A stretch of DNA of 64,000 nucleotides, from assembly GCA_023410055.1 (NCBI GenBank), contig JAEYQK010000068.1:1-64000 (forward strand), in the 5' to 3' direction. Numbering within the stretch: the first letter of the stretch is position 1; each line of letters begins with the position of its first letter. The notes beneath the pieces are model-generated. The model worked only from the letters and a program-made list of their open reading frames with translations. It searched no databases and was not told the origin of the DNA. This document shows, piece after piece, positions 6,954 through 14,930 of the stretch. The stretch comes from Acidobacteriota bacterium (GTDB lineage: Bacteria; Acidobacteriota; Terriglobia; Terriglobales; Acidobacteriaceae). A program made the position numbers and the translations under genes.

Positions 6954-9197
6954 TCAGAGAACATCAGTGGGTGGAATCGTCTTCTCCGGCTGGATCACAA
7001 TCCACCAGTACCCATCGCCTTTGTTGCGGCGGTCATCCACTTTAATTACAAGTTCGCCGGATTTTTCTAGCTCGATCCGTGCCCGTTTCAGAGTCCGGTC
7101 ATTGATCTCTTCGGCTTCCGCTTGCCCGTACAATTCACTGCACTTATGTTGGGACTTGTCTGAGAACTTCATTCGCAGGAAAGCCTTGGCGAATTCGACC
7201 TTCCTGTCCGCACCACCGTTGCGAGCTTTTTCTCGCTGCGTGTCCAACACATCCTGAGCCTTCATATCCGTCCGGCCCAGCCATTCCATTTTGCAGACAG
7301 GTTGCTTTTTGCCGCCCGGCAGTTCAACCTCAACCTCGACAGGTTTGTAGCGCATTCCGCTCTTGTCCCTCGAATTGTTCCCCTTGGCGTTGGTCATCAG
7401 GTATTCGCCATCTGTATTAGGGTCTTCAGAAAACGTCCATGCGACACGGGCCGTGCCGCCGACGCTCACATCGCCGGCAACTTTCTGCAAAGCGTCCACG
7501 TCGCTGCGCTTTGAGAAGTGGGCAACTGCGATCATTGCGGTGTTTGACTCCTCGCAGAGTTGCTTCAAGCTGTCCATCACTGGCTTTACTTCCTTGCTCT
7601 TGTTCGCATCGCAGCCGTAATACGACGTGATGGGATCAACGACTACAAGGGCAACGTCGGGAATCTTTTTCAGCAGTGACCGCAGAACGTTCACGTCCTG
7701 CTTGAACGCCAGCAAACGTTTCTTGTTGTTCTTCCTGTTGTCCTCGCCAACAACGATGCCTTGAATGGCTTTCACCCTGCTCAAGTCCGCTCCGGCAGCC
7801 GTGAGCCTAGCCCAAATAACCGTGTCGAGGCCGTCCTCGCTTGCCAGCAGCAGGACGTTCTTCGGCCCAAGGCGATTCGGACTGCCATCCGGCCAAACCC
7901 GACCCGTGGTCACCCTAGCAACGATGTCCATTGTTGCTAGGCTCTTACCTCGCTCGGGAGGGCCACCGAAAATTGTTAAGTGATTCCGCACGATTTTCTG
8001 ATCCCATAGCCATTCAATCGGCTTCGGGATGACCTTTTCCATGCTGGTGACGGCTGCATAAAGGGGATGATCTTTTCTCTTTCCCAAGAGGATCAATTCT
8101 TCCGGTTCAGTTTCAACTTTGTTGTCTGCCGACTCAATCGAGGGCGCTGCCGAAGCAGCGTATGGATGGTTCAAACCACAGTGACAGCCGTCTCGATGAC
8201 ACTGTTCGGGTACAGATTCATGCTGTGCTGTAGTTTCCTCGGGCGTGGTGCTGCCGGAATCGATGTCAGCCCAATCGTCGTCGTTCTCGTCATCTTCTTC
8301 CCAAATCTTGCCCGGATAACGTTCGTGATATTTGTTTAGGTGCTTGACGACCCCACCGAAGCTGACTTCGTCGTGAGGCGTTCCCTCCCCATCGTCATCA
8401 GTGCTGAAGCAATGGAATTCCGGCGTGTTGCCGTCGAAGCGAAATCCCGTCTTCGTTGACTGGCTGTGTTTATGTCCGGTGCCCTCACCCGTCCACGTCA
8501 GCGGACAAATATCCGTTACGTGCCAATCACCGTCCATGCTGGTCGTGAAAACGTCGCCGTAGTGCTCAAGCCAAGCCTCACAATCCCAATCCTCGTGCGC
8601 TACGGGGCCGTCGTCGTCAGCGGTCAGTCTCTCTGGATCAGGCGTGGACTGTTCGATCCACTCGCACAGCCAATCGGGTATTGGTACAAACCGAGCCTTG
8701 GGATCGTCTGGAGTGTAAACACTGCCGGAAGGATGAATGGAGTATGGCCCGACGACCTGATGACCTTCGTCAGCTTGGAAATCCATTATGCCCGGCAACC
8801 TGCGAGAACCAAGAGCGATGGACGCAACGGTTGCCTCGAAGTAATAGTGTTTGCCGACCATCCCCGTGCTTTTCACGCTGGTGTTAACCGTGAAAGTTGC
8901 AGGGAACGTTTTTCCAGTCTCCCGCTCGATGCGTTCTTTCAGGTCGCCCCTATCATCATCTAGGAAAACGAAGCATCGCCCCACACAGCCGACATTGGCG
9001 TCTGGCCATTGAGCAGCCCACGCCTCGATCTGCTTGCGAGAGTTCGACGCTTGATTGGGCCAGTCCTTGATCAGAGCGTTCTTGCCTTTGGGTGCCAGCG
9101 GGATCACATACATGCCACGCTGAATGAGGGGGAGTGCCCGACTTAAGAAATTGCAGGGAAAGTTGGGTTGAGTAGCTGCGGAACTAGCACTTGCCAT
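6954..9197 (-). CDS. Prim-pol / RepA-like helicase replicase
   Basis: A 747-residue fusion. Residues about 15-185 form a bifunctional primase-polymerase domain, with IPLAPKGKN at the start, a DDD-type acidic cluster (80-82), HYYF, and the GYVV-like block followed by SIHPSG (153-158). A linker of about 190 residues, acidic and with one Cys/His cluster (CHRDGCHCGLNH), joins it to a RepA/AAA_25-type helicase with Walker A GGPPERGKS (411-419) and Walker B VVVDP (about 515). The C-terminal ~100 residues look like a winged helix. Such proteins initiate and drive replication of phage satellites and plasmids. It is the likely user of the repeats at 6787-6950. Confidence 0.85.
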   Translation of the reverse strand: MASASSAATQPNFPCNFLSRALPLIQRGMYVIPLAPKGKNALIKDWPNQASNSRKQIEAWAAQWPDANVGCVGRCFVFLDDDRGDLKERIERETGKTFPATFTVNTSVKSTGMVGKHYYFEATVASIALGSRRLPGIMDFQADEGHQVVGPYSIHPSGSVYTPDDPKARFVPIPDWLCEWIEQSTPDPERLTADDDGPVAHEDWDCEAWLEHYGDVFTTSMDGDWHVTDICPLTWTGEGTGHKHSQSTKTGFRFDGNTPEFHCFSTDDDGEGTPHDEVSFGGVVKHLNKYHERYPGKIWEEDDENDDDWADIDSGSTTPEETTAQHESVPEQCHRDGCHCGLNHPYAASAAPSIESADNKVETEPEELILLGKRKDHPLYAAVTSMEKVIPKPIEWLWDQKIVRNHLTIFGGPPERGKSLATMDIVARVTTGRVWPDGSPNRLGPKNVLLLASEDGLDTVIWARLTAAGADLSRVKAIQGIVVGEDNRKNNKKRLLAFKQDVNVLRSLLKKIPDVALVVVDPITSYYGCDANKSKEVKPVMDSLKQLCEESNTAMIAVAHFSKRSDVDALQKVAGDVSVGGTARVAWTFSEDPNTDGEYLMTNAKGNNSRDKSGMRYKPVEVEVELPGGKKQPVCKMEWLGRTDMKAQDVLDTQREKARNGGADRKVEFAKAFLRMKFSDKSQHKCSELYGQAEAEEINDRTLKRARIELEKSGELVIKVDDRRNKGDGYWWIVIQPEKTIPPTDVL

Positions 9198-9403
9198 ATT
9201 TCTACCTATTGTTGTTTTCCAGTTTGTGACGGATGGTGAGTCCGCTTTCTATCTGCGGTGGAAAACTGGAAAGGGGCGGGTAGAAAGACGCCCCCATCCG
9301 ATGCCTTGCGACACCCACCAATAAAGGATTTGGTAGTCGGACAAATCCTCTGCGTGCGACCAAACACGCAAAACCTAATACTGCGGCCCTCTTATAGAGG
9401 AAG

Positions 9404-9429
9404 AAAAAGGCTCCGCTGGAACGGAGCCT
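9404..9429 (-). terminator. Rho-independent terminator (- strand)
   Basis: An 8-bp perfect stem, AGGCTCCG/CGGAGCCT with a 6-nt loop (9408-9429), followed on the - strand by a run of five T (9404-9408). It would end leftward transcription before the region upstream of the replicase gene. The rest of 9198-9445 holds no supported gene. Confidence 0.6.
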
Positions 9430-9448
9430 CGATGGAGAGAAATACTTG

Positions 9449-9634
9449 ATGATTGATACTGCCTATCTGACCAAGATCAAAAGAATGAGCGATGCCGAAC
9501 TCGACAGCCACGTCACTGCTGCTTGGAACGCAGCGTATTGTGAAAGCTATGGTCGTGATTATGAGGCCCGTGCAGATGCGATTCAGGAATACGAGGCGCT
9601 GGCACGGGAGCAGAGAAGGCGCAGGCGTTCATGA
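9449..9634 (+). CDS. Small hypothetical protein (61 aa)
   Basis: A protein of about 61 residues with the phrase MSDAELDSHVTAAWNAAY and a basic tail of five or more arginines. Short proteins of this type occur in phages and islands. GGAGAG lies upstream; a TTG at 9446 would give a slightly better spacing and one more residue. It is convergent with the ImmA/IrrE gene. Function unknown. Confidence 0.55.
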   Translation: MIDTAYLTKIKRMSDAELDSHVTAAWNAAYCESYGRDYEARADAIQEYEALAREQRRRRRS

Positions 9635-9656
9635 GCGATTACTTGTCGCTCTTTGC

Positions 9657-10166
9657 TCATAATCCTTCCTTGACAACCTTGTCGCAGAGCTTCTGGAAGT
9701 TGTTCTTACCACGAGGGCGGTGGAAGCCCCAAGACCGGGCAAGGGCGTCTGCCGCCTTCTCGTGCGGCTGGCGGCTGTGGGCGACCTTGGGGTCAGCCGA
9801 GGCGACCGCACCGGGGTACCAGTGACCGAGCACTATGTGGGCGAACTCGTGGGCAACAACGAAGTCCACATACGCCTGAGACTCAATTTCGAGCATGGGT
9901 GAAAGATAGACTTGGGCATCGGCAAAGTTCGGAGCCTCAGAACACAGACCCGCATGGTCAAGGTGCGGTGTGACTATCGCTGTGACCGGAGTGCAGTCGA
10001 GAAGCAGATGCGATTCTGCGGTCTGCTCGTCCCGCACAAGGCGGTTGGGATCGCAGAGCCGATTCGCCACACGTTCAACGGCGTCGAGACGGCGACCTGC
10101 CCGAAGGAAGCCGTTGTTGATTGACGCCATGAGCGAGTCTTTAATCCAGTCTTGTTGGGGGTTCAT
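9657..10166 (-). CDS. ImmA/IrrE-type metallopeptidase
   Basis: A 169-residue protein with the zinc peptidase motif HEFAH (in VAHEFAHIVLGH) and a downstream HEKAADALARSWGF segment that supplies the third ligand or an aligned glutamate. ImmA/IrrE peptidases cleave repressors to induce mobile elements or stress responses. No HTH repressor gene lies beside it, so the target is not visible. It starts one base into the end of the upstream gene (TAATG overlap with 10166-10447), which shows translational coupling. Confidence 0.75.
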   Translation of the reverse strand: MNPQQDWIKDSLMASINNGFLRAGRRLDAVERVANRLCDPNRLVRDEQTAESHLLLDCTPVTAIVTPHLDHAGLCSEAPNFADAQVYLSPMLEIESQAYVDFVVAHEFAHIVLGHWYPGAVASADPKVAHSRQPHEKAADALARSWGFHRPRGKNNFQKLCDKVVKEGL

Positions 10167-10447
10167 TAGCGCACCGCCCCATTAAGGACTCCCACTACTT
10201 CGTATGTTTCAATTTCTCCCTGTTCTTCAACTTCCTCGCCCAACGCCTCGACCTTCGCCCACTGTTCAGCGGTGTAGATTCCGCGGGTCTCGTAGTCGAA
10301 GACACTGCCATCCTCAAACCTGATTGAGAGTTCTCCGTCTTGCTCAATCAGTTCCACATTGCAGTTCCACGGCTCCCGCTCCCACAGGGGCGGTTCGGGT
10401 TCGTAATTGGACTGCGCCAACTGCTGCTTATATTCCTGAGCTAACAT
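10166..10447 (-). CDS. Acidic hypothetical protein (93 aa)
   Basis: A 93-residue, strongly acidic protein with tryptophans near the N-terminus (PPLWEREPWNCNV) and an EEVEEQGEIE segment. AAGGAG lies 5 nt before the ATG, a strong ribosome binding site. It overlaps the start of the ImmA/IrrE gene and is probably cotranscribed with it. Its acidity could fit a DNA-mimic or inhibitor, but that is speculation. Confidence 0.65.
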   Translation of the reverse strand: MLAQEYKQQLAQSNYEPEPPLWEREPWNCNVELIEQDGELSIRFEDGSVFDYETRGIYTAEQWAKVEALGEEVEEQGEIETYEVVGVLNGAVR

Positions 10448-10852
10448 GTAATCTCCTTCGCCTAAAAATCAGGGGCACGAGTACGGTTTGTGCCCCCATT
10501 GTGACTTGTCCTGTTCCTTCGCAACGCTCGTTACAGTCACTCATATCGTTGCTATGTTTGTTATGTTTCAACCCTCACTCAGACTGGAGTCCGAGTGTAA
10601 TCAGGCTGGTGTGTTTCATGTCGGTCACACGCGACCTGTCGTAGCATCTCGCTACGCACCATGCACCAGCCCAAACTGTGTTTTGTACTTGCACTTCTTT
10701 GATGCTGGTTGGGAGGCCATTCGGCCCCCGACTACATCTCTCTAACTGGTCGCTCCGACACTCCCTACTCTTTGACCGTAACGCGGCAGGGCAGGCCGAT
10801 TTCAACCCCTGCCCCACCGTGTCTGTGCTGGTTGTCAGTGCGGATGTCCCGA
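10448..10852. other. 405-bp noncoding region with several stems
   Basis: No supported gene. GGGGCAC/GTGCCCC can pair at about 10470-10496. Further right, GGCTGGTG (10604-10611) can pair with CACCAGCC (10664-10671), enclosing GGTC/GACC (10623/10633) and GTAGC/GCTAC (10641/10651). A long closing stem around two inner hairpins is what one would expect of a structured RNA or a complex regulatory site; the strand is not known. Confidence 0.4.
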
Positions 10853-12172
10853 TCACAACACCCGATCCTCGTTCCGCACCCGCACGTATTCCGTGGCGAG
10901 GCGCTTGGCATACGTGATCTTTCCATCCAGCACTGCCTGCGCCATCCGGTCGGCTTGCTCCAACAGCACCGCCTCCTCGTCCAACACCCCTTGTTCCCGA
11001 CCTAACTTCGGTTCCGGCTTCTGTTCCTCGACGAGGTCGATGATCTCGTCTGCTGTGCGGCTGCGGTAGAACCATTGCCGTACCAGATCGCCATTCAGCC
11101 CCATCTTCTTCAGCGTCTCGTAGAATCCCGGCTTCTTGCGGTACGTGCGCTCCCTCAGTTCGAGGAGGGCAGGTAACAAACGCATCCGAAGTTCTTTCTG
11201 CATCTGCACACGATGAAAAGTCACAGTGGCAAGCCCTTTCTTGATTTCTTCGAGCAGCGCCTCCATTGGGAGCGTCTGGTAATACACGTCCGTCCGATCT
11301 TCGGGGACGGGTTGAACCGCTTCTGTCACGGTTGGCGTCACTTTTTCTGAGAGCCAGATGCACTCGACCCTGCGATCCTGTCCATCCGTCACAGTGAAGT
11401 CCGTCGCACGGAGTTGGACATCCTTTTTGTGAGCGGGTTCACCGAACGCCTGTGCATACAGCGGTTGTTCGTATTCGCAGAGCGCCCAAGTGAACTTTGC
11501 CGCCTTCAATTCTTCGATCAGTTCCGTTGGGCAGATGTCTTCAGGCGTGTAACCCGCGGAGAGGTTGGCGTTAATATACGGAGGATCAATCGCAACTACG
11601 TCACCGACTCCGGCTCCCTCCTGTCGGAGACAATCCCACCAGTCAACATTCGTGATGCGGACGTTGTGGGAGTTCAGCAGGGTGTGAGCGTCCCGCAGCC
11701 GACGTTCGTAGTTTTCCGGCGACTGGCTACCGCCATTCTTGTTGACGCTTGCCCGTGCCGCCTCGAACCCCGCACCGTTCCACGTCAGGAACGGCTCAAG
11801 CAGCAGCGCCTCCGGGTCTCCGGCCTTGGCACACTGGGCCAGAGCGGCGAAGTCCACGTCACATTTGCGTGGAACTTTGATGCGATCACCAAAATCCCGA
11901 AGCGCCGTCAGGAACTTGTACTGACGAATATCGTTGAGAACCCATTCATCAAACTTGAGTCCCTGTTGCATTCCACAGAGGGCGATATTCGCCCGACCTG
12001 CGAAGAGGTCGATGAACTTGCGACCAGATTGCGGCAACTGTTGAATGATGATGGGAGCTAGTTTCTGTTTACCTCCGAGGTAGCGAAAGCCTATTGATTT
12101 CTGCAAGTTGATCCCAACCCTTTCGTGGGCACACTTGTCCTGTCGATCCGACGAGGCGGTGCCCGTGGCCAA
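10853..12172 (-). CDS. D12-class DNA adenine methylase
   Basis: A Dam/DpnII-type N6-adenine methyltransferase. It has the AdoMet-binding motifs FRYLGGKQK (29-37) and DLFAG (55-59) and the catalytic DPPY (196-199). Residues about 295-439 are an extra helical region rich in charge, beyond the usual size of the family (about 270-300 residues), which may bind DNA or a partner. The listed start is TTG; an inner TTG at 12106 would place motif FRYLGGK near the N-terminus, as is usual. No restriction endonuclease is seen nearby, so it is probably an orphan methylase that protects the element or marks host DNA. Confidence 0.85.
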   Translation of the reverse strand: MATGTASSDRQDKCAHERVGINLQKSIGFRYLGGKQKLAPIIIQQLPQSGRKFIDLFAGRANIALCGMQQGLKFDEWVLNDIRQYKFLTALRDFGDRIKVPRKCDVDFAALAQCAKAGDPEALLLEPFLTWNGAGFEAARASVNKNGGSQSPENYERRLRDAHTLLNSHNVRITNVDWWDCLRQEGAGVGDVVAIDPPYINANLSAGYTPEDICPTELIEELKAAKFTWALCEYEQPLYAQAFGEPAHKKDVQLRATDFTVTDGQDRRVECIWLSEKVTPTVTEAVQPVPEDRTDVYYQTLPMEALLEEIKKGLATVTFHRVQMQKELRMRLLPALLELRERTYRKKPGFYETLKKMGLNGDLVRQWFYRSRTADEIIDLVEEQKPEPKLGREQGVLDEEAVLLEQADRMAQAVLDGKITYAKRLATEYVRVRNEDRVL

Positions 12173-12246
12173 TTCGTCCGTTTATTCACTTGTGCTGAGG
12201 TCTGTCCGCTGTCCGATCACGAACAGAAAAGGTGATCGCGCACGTC

Positions 12247-12288
12247 GGGAGTCGAAGCGCCCGGCCCTAACCGGACTCATCGACTCCC
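12247..12288. repeat. Inverted repeat GGGAGTCGA/TCGACTCCC
   Basis: A perfect 9-bp stem (12247-12255 with 12280-12288) encloses 24 nt that themselves hold CCGG/CCGG. It lies in the 289-bp noncoding stretch upstream of the methylase gene and could be an operator or a terminator for that gene's neighbour. No T-run follows. Nothing else is recognised in 12173-12461. Confidence 0.4.
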
Positions 12289-12461
12289 GATGGCACTAGG
12301 AATATACAGACGGGTTGGAGAAATTCGCTATTTTCGACGAAAGGAAATTTGCTTTTTTTCCGAGCATGTTCAGCAGGCGTGACAGTCACGCTTGCTGCCG
12401 TATTGTGACGGTGTGGTTTCGACTGCAAGAGGGTGTCTCTAAATGCTGCCAGCGACCCGCA

Positions 12462-12950
12462 CTAGCTTGTCTCCTGCTTTGGGGCCGCATGAGTGCCCTG
12501 TTGCTCACGGACAAAGAAGATGTCGTCGTACTTCGCAATTTTGAACAACATGACCTCAATCTGACGATAGTGCTTTCGTACATAACGAGCGATGCGCTTG
12601 GCTTCGGCACGGGTCTCAATGAATTGAACAGGTATCATGCTTTCAGAGTAAAGCTTGCCTTCATTCATCCAGTCCCCGACAGCGACAGCGTTACGAGTCG
12701 ATCCCTCACTTGTTTCCCGCAACATCGCCCAAAGGCATTCGTGGTGAGTGTCGCTAAATGGCACGCCGTCGTTGTCCTTCAAGGGGATCATGATTTGCCA
12801 TAAATACTTTGGTGCTGGTGTCAGAGCCTTTTCGGCTCTGCATGTTTGCCGCCTGCATGGCAGAGGCGGAACTACCGCAATCATCTGATCGCTTCCGCCG
12901 TACCAACCGAAGTATTTTTGCCAATAACGAAAAATGCTGTCGAGGTTCAC
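12462..12950 (-). CDS. Hypothetical protein (162 aa)
   Basis: A 162-residue protein with a GTG start. The segment YLWQIMIPLKDNDGVPFSD followed by GDWMNEGKLYSESMIPV and a helical ARYVRKHYRQIEVMLFK region has coding character. No signal peptide, membrane segment or known family is recognised. It lies between the methylase and the excisionase genes. Confidence 0.55.
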   Translation of the reverse strand: MNLDSIFRYWQKYFGWYGGSDQMIAVVPPLPCRRQTCRAEKALTPAPKYLWQIMIPLKDNDGVPFSDTHHECLWAMLRETSEGSTRNAVAVGDWMNEGKLYSESMIPVQFIETRAEAKRIARYVRKHYRQIEVMLFKIAKYDDIFFVREQQGTHAAPKQETS

Positions 12951-13203
12951 AACTAAGCTCGCTTTTAGGTTTTTTTGTGGCTTACACTTCTTGGATTCCA
13001 GAAACTCTAAAATCGGCCCCGAAGCGTCGGCCTCCTGCGGTCATAACTGCTAGCAGCTTATCGACGAGCGCAACTGCGTCGTGGCCGGGTTGAATTTCGA
13101 TTTGAACGCTGATGACGTGGTGGAGTTTTGCAATGAATGGGCTGGTCGGTAGAGACCAGAACTCAAAAAGCGGGGCCGCCAGCGGATCGCAGTATTAGCT
13201 CTC
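12951..13203. promoter_or_regulatory. Intergenic region before the excisionase gene
   Basis: This 253-bp region separates the divergent hypothetical (12462-12950) and excisionase genes and so should hold their promoters. A T-rich stretch (TTTTTTT at about 12970) is the only clear feature; no operator or promoter could be assigned. Confidence 0.3.
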
Positions 13204-13401
13204 ATGAGCATCATTGAGACAATCGAGACGAGAGAGACCGCACTAACCGTGGATGAGTTAGGCGGCATCCTCAGCACATCCCCTAAGACACTATATAAAG
13301 CTATCAAGTCTGGTCGTCTGCCAGCCTTCCGCATTGGTGGAAGCATCAGGTTAGACCCGATTGAGGTTGCCGCTTGGCTCCGCTCTCGTCATACAAAGTA
13401 A
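13204..13401 (+). CDS. Excisionase-like HTH protein
   Basis: A 65-residue protein of the helix-turn-helix 17/MerR-like excisionase type: LTVDELGGILSTSPKTLYKA, then the wing GRLPAFRIGGSIRLDP and a final EVAAWL helix, as in many AlpA/Xis-like regulators. It lies directly against the convergent integrase gene, so it probably sets the direction of recombination. Confidence 0.8.
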   Translation: MSIIETIETRETALTVDELGGILSTSPKTLYKAIKSGRLPAFRIGGSIRLDPIEVAAWLRSRHTK

Positions 13402-13428
13402 GAAGCCTCGGTTCATCACCGAGGCTTC
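13402..13428. terminator. Bidirectional hairpin between xis and integrase
   Basis: An 11-bp perfect stem, GAAGCCTCGGT/ACCGAGGCTTC, with a 5-nt loop starts directly after the excisionase stop and ends 16 bp before the stop of the convergent integrase gene. It can serve both genes; the T-run after it is weak. Confidence 0.6.
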
Positions 13429-13444
13429 GTTCTGCCAAACAAAA

Positions 13445-14653
13445 TTAGAATGCTTTGGCAAGAGCCTCACGCACATTGGCGGTCGGGGCCAGATAACGCA
13501 TCACCGAGTCCAAATCACTGTGACCCGTTCTCTTCATGACCGCTGTCAGGTCACCACGGGTGGCAACCAACATCCGGCTAGTGTAGGTTCGACGGAATCG
13601 ATGTAGCGTGAACTCACGGCACTCACCGCGTTTTTTGCACCCTACGCAATGACCGCAGTTCAACCCCGCTCGTTTTGCCGTCCGCTTCAATGTCCGCAAC
13701 AAATGACCATCGGGCTTGTCGTTTTCAGTTCCAAACAGCAACGTGTTCTTGGTGTGTTTCAACCACGTTTGCAGCCGCGATGCCAATCCCAACTCTAGCT
13801 CGATAATGCGCTCTTCCTTGTCCTTGATATTGCCGTACTCGTCCCGCTCTTTGATATGCACGGTCGGGTCAGCAGTACCGAGTCCGTGTAGGTCATGACG
13901 GGTAATCATCTTTAGCTCCGAATCACGACAGCCGACCTTGTAGGCGAATTCCCAACACACCTTCATGCGTTCGGACTCAGAAGCCGCAATCAATTTGTTA
14001 ATGATGTGTGGCTCGTAGGTGGTCACTGCCTTTTTGACATAGCTGTTAAGTAGTTTGTGTACGGGCTTGGTGATGACGTTGTCAGGATCGATGCCGCAGA
14101 AACGGAGCCAGCCACGCAAAGATGTGTAGTGGTCGGCTGCGGTGCGGTCTGAGTACCTCTTGTCTTTCCTCATCCAGCCATGCCAGTTGATCACGTCGGC
14201 TTCGGTGACTTGGTCGGGATACTTTGCCTTGCACTTTTCGCAGAAGCTCTCGGTGACAAACGTGTATTTACTGACACTGTCATCTGAGCGATGGGGCAAG
14301 TTGTTGTGCATTTGTAGAAATGCGTCCGCGTGCTGACGCAGAGTCTTGCGGGTCTCATTCGTCGAGGGCACGATCAAACCAGCCTCAGCGGCTTTGACCC
14401 GTACCTCGTGCTTGGATTCTTCCGCACGGAATCTGTTCATCACGTCAGCAGGGTCGTTGCCAAGGTCGGTGTAGATCGCCTTATTGCCCTCGTACCTGAC
14501 CATCTGGTACCGGCCGTTGGGGCAGTATACTTCCTCATCTTTGAGGAGCATGTAGTCGGGCTTGAGCCGTCCGTTCTTGCCGATAATCACGGAGCCACGT
14601 CTCCAGCCGTTGTTGGTTTTTGCGTACCTTATTAAGGATAGGGAGCGATTCAT
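13445..14653 (-). CDS. Tyrosine integrase with cysteine-rich insert
   Basis: A 402-residue site-specific recombinase. The catalytic residues are visible: R243 (in GCRDSEL), HRFR giving H351 and R354, H378 (TGHSD) and the nucleophile Y387 (SVMRYL). Residues about 105-200 are the SAM-like core-binding domain. An insert just before the HxxR motif holds C333, C336, C339 and C345, a possible zinc site not usual in this family. The ATG has GAGG upstream. It lies next to the attachment site, 215 bp from the tRNA fragment, so it is the enzyme of this element. Confidence 0.9.
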   Translation of the reverse strand: MNRSLSLIRYAKTNNGWRRGSVIIGKNGRLKPDYMLLKDEEVYCPNGRYQMVRYEGNKAIYTDLGNDPADVMNRFRAEESKHEVRVKAAEAGLIVPSTNETRKTLRQHADAFLQMHNNLPHRSDDSVSKYTFVTESFCEKCKAKYPDQVTEADVINWHGWMRKDKRYSDRTAADHYTSLRGWLRFCGIDPDNVITKPVHKLLNSYVKKAVTTYEPHIINKLIAASESERMKVCWEFAYKVGCRDSELKMITRHDLHGLGTADPTVHIKERDEYGNIKDKEERIIELELGLASRLQTWLKHTKNTLLFGTENDKPDGHLLRTLKRTAKRAGLNCGHCVGCKKRGECREFTLHRFRRTYTSRMLVATRGDLTAVMKRTGHSDLDSVMRYLAPTANVREALAKAF

Positions 14654-14760
14654 TAGGATTCCTCTCTACCCCCCTAATACTGGCTTTGGCGGCTTCTCCC
14701 GTTTTCGAGCTAAGTTCGAGCTAAGCCCCCTCAACCCTACGCCAAATGGGGGTAAAAGCA

Positions 14761-14782
14761 GAATCCCCCCCTCTCCGCCAGA
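14761..14782 (+). repeat. Second copy of the tRNA 3' end (att-like)
   Basis: The sequence GAATCCCCCC followed by CTCTCCGCCAGA matches the tRNA-Ser 3' end at 14910-14932 apart from a single missing A. GGGGG stands 14 nt upstream, as in the T-arm, but the loop between is altered. It could be a secondary attachment site or a relic of an earlier insertion. Confidence 0.6.
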
Positions 14783-14830
14783 CTATTTTAAGTTATTGAA
14801 AATAAACAACTTAATAAAGTCTACATAATC

Positions 14831-14858
14831 GACTGTCGGTCAGTCGGTTTTTTGCTTT
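14831..14858 (+). terminator. Possible terminator near the element end
   Basis: GACTG TCGGT CAGTC can form a 5-bp stem, followed by GG and a T-rich run (14848-14853, then CTTTT). It lies just before the tRNA fragment and may be the end of an element transcript; the stem is short. Confidence 0.35.
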
Positions 14859-14868
14859 TAGCCGCCAG

Positions 14869-14930
14869 TTGCTAAACCGTTGTACGGTCAAAAGCTGTAC
14901 CGGGGGTTCGAATCCCCCCACTCTCCGCCA
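14869..14930 (+). tRNA. 3' half of tRNA-Ser(GCU), attachment site remnant
   Basis: From TTGCTAA (anticodon loop with GCT) the sequence follows a tRNA-Ser(GCU): long variable arm GTACGGTCAAAAGCTGTAC, T-arm GGGGG TTCGAAT CCCCC and acceptor end CTCTCCGCCA with encoded CCA. The 5' half is missing: the bases before the loop (GCCAG) do not pair with the anticodon stem ACCGT, and no D-arm exists upstream. The break point in the anticodon stem marks the likely crossover. The intact tRNA gene should lie at the left end of the element, outside the window. Confidence 0.85.

Larger units (their letters stand above)
1..14930. mobile_element. Integrated mobile element, right part (tRNA-Ser site)
   Basis: The right boundary is a truncated 3' half of tRNA-Ser(GCU) ending at 14930, next to a tyrosine integrase (13445-14653) and an excisionase-like gene (13204-13401). 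A replicase of the prim-pol/RepA-like helicase type (6954-9197), iteron-like repeats, an ImmA/IrrE peptidase, a DNA methylase and candidate defence genes fill the interior, with many short genes of unknown function. No phage structural, terminase or conjugation genes are seen, so it resembles a phage satellite or a defence/genomic island more than a prophage. The left end lies outside the window, so its full length and possible transfer genes cannot be judged. Confidence 0.85.

Noticed and set aside
10575..11363. 262-codon frame overlapping the methylase
   Set aside because: It is the methylase region in another frame, arginine-rich and without a domain.
1..14930. Prophage
   Set aside because: No capsid, tail, portal or terminase genes are visible in this part; a satellite or island fits better, although the left part is unseen.
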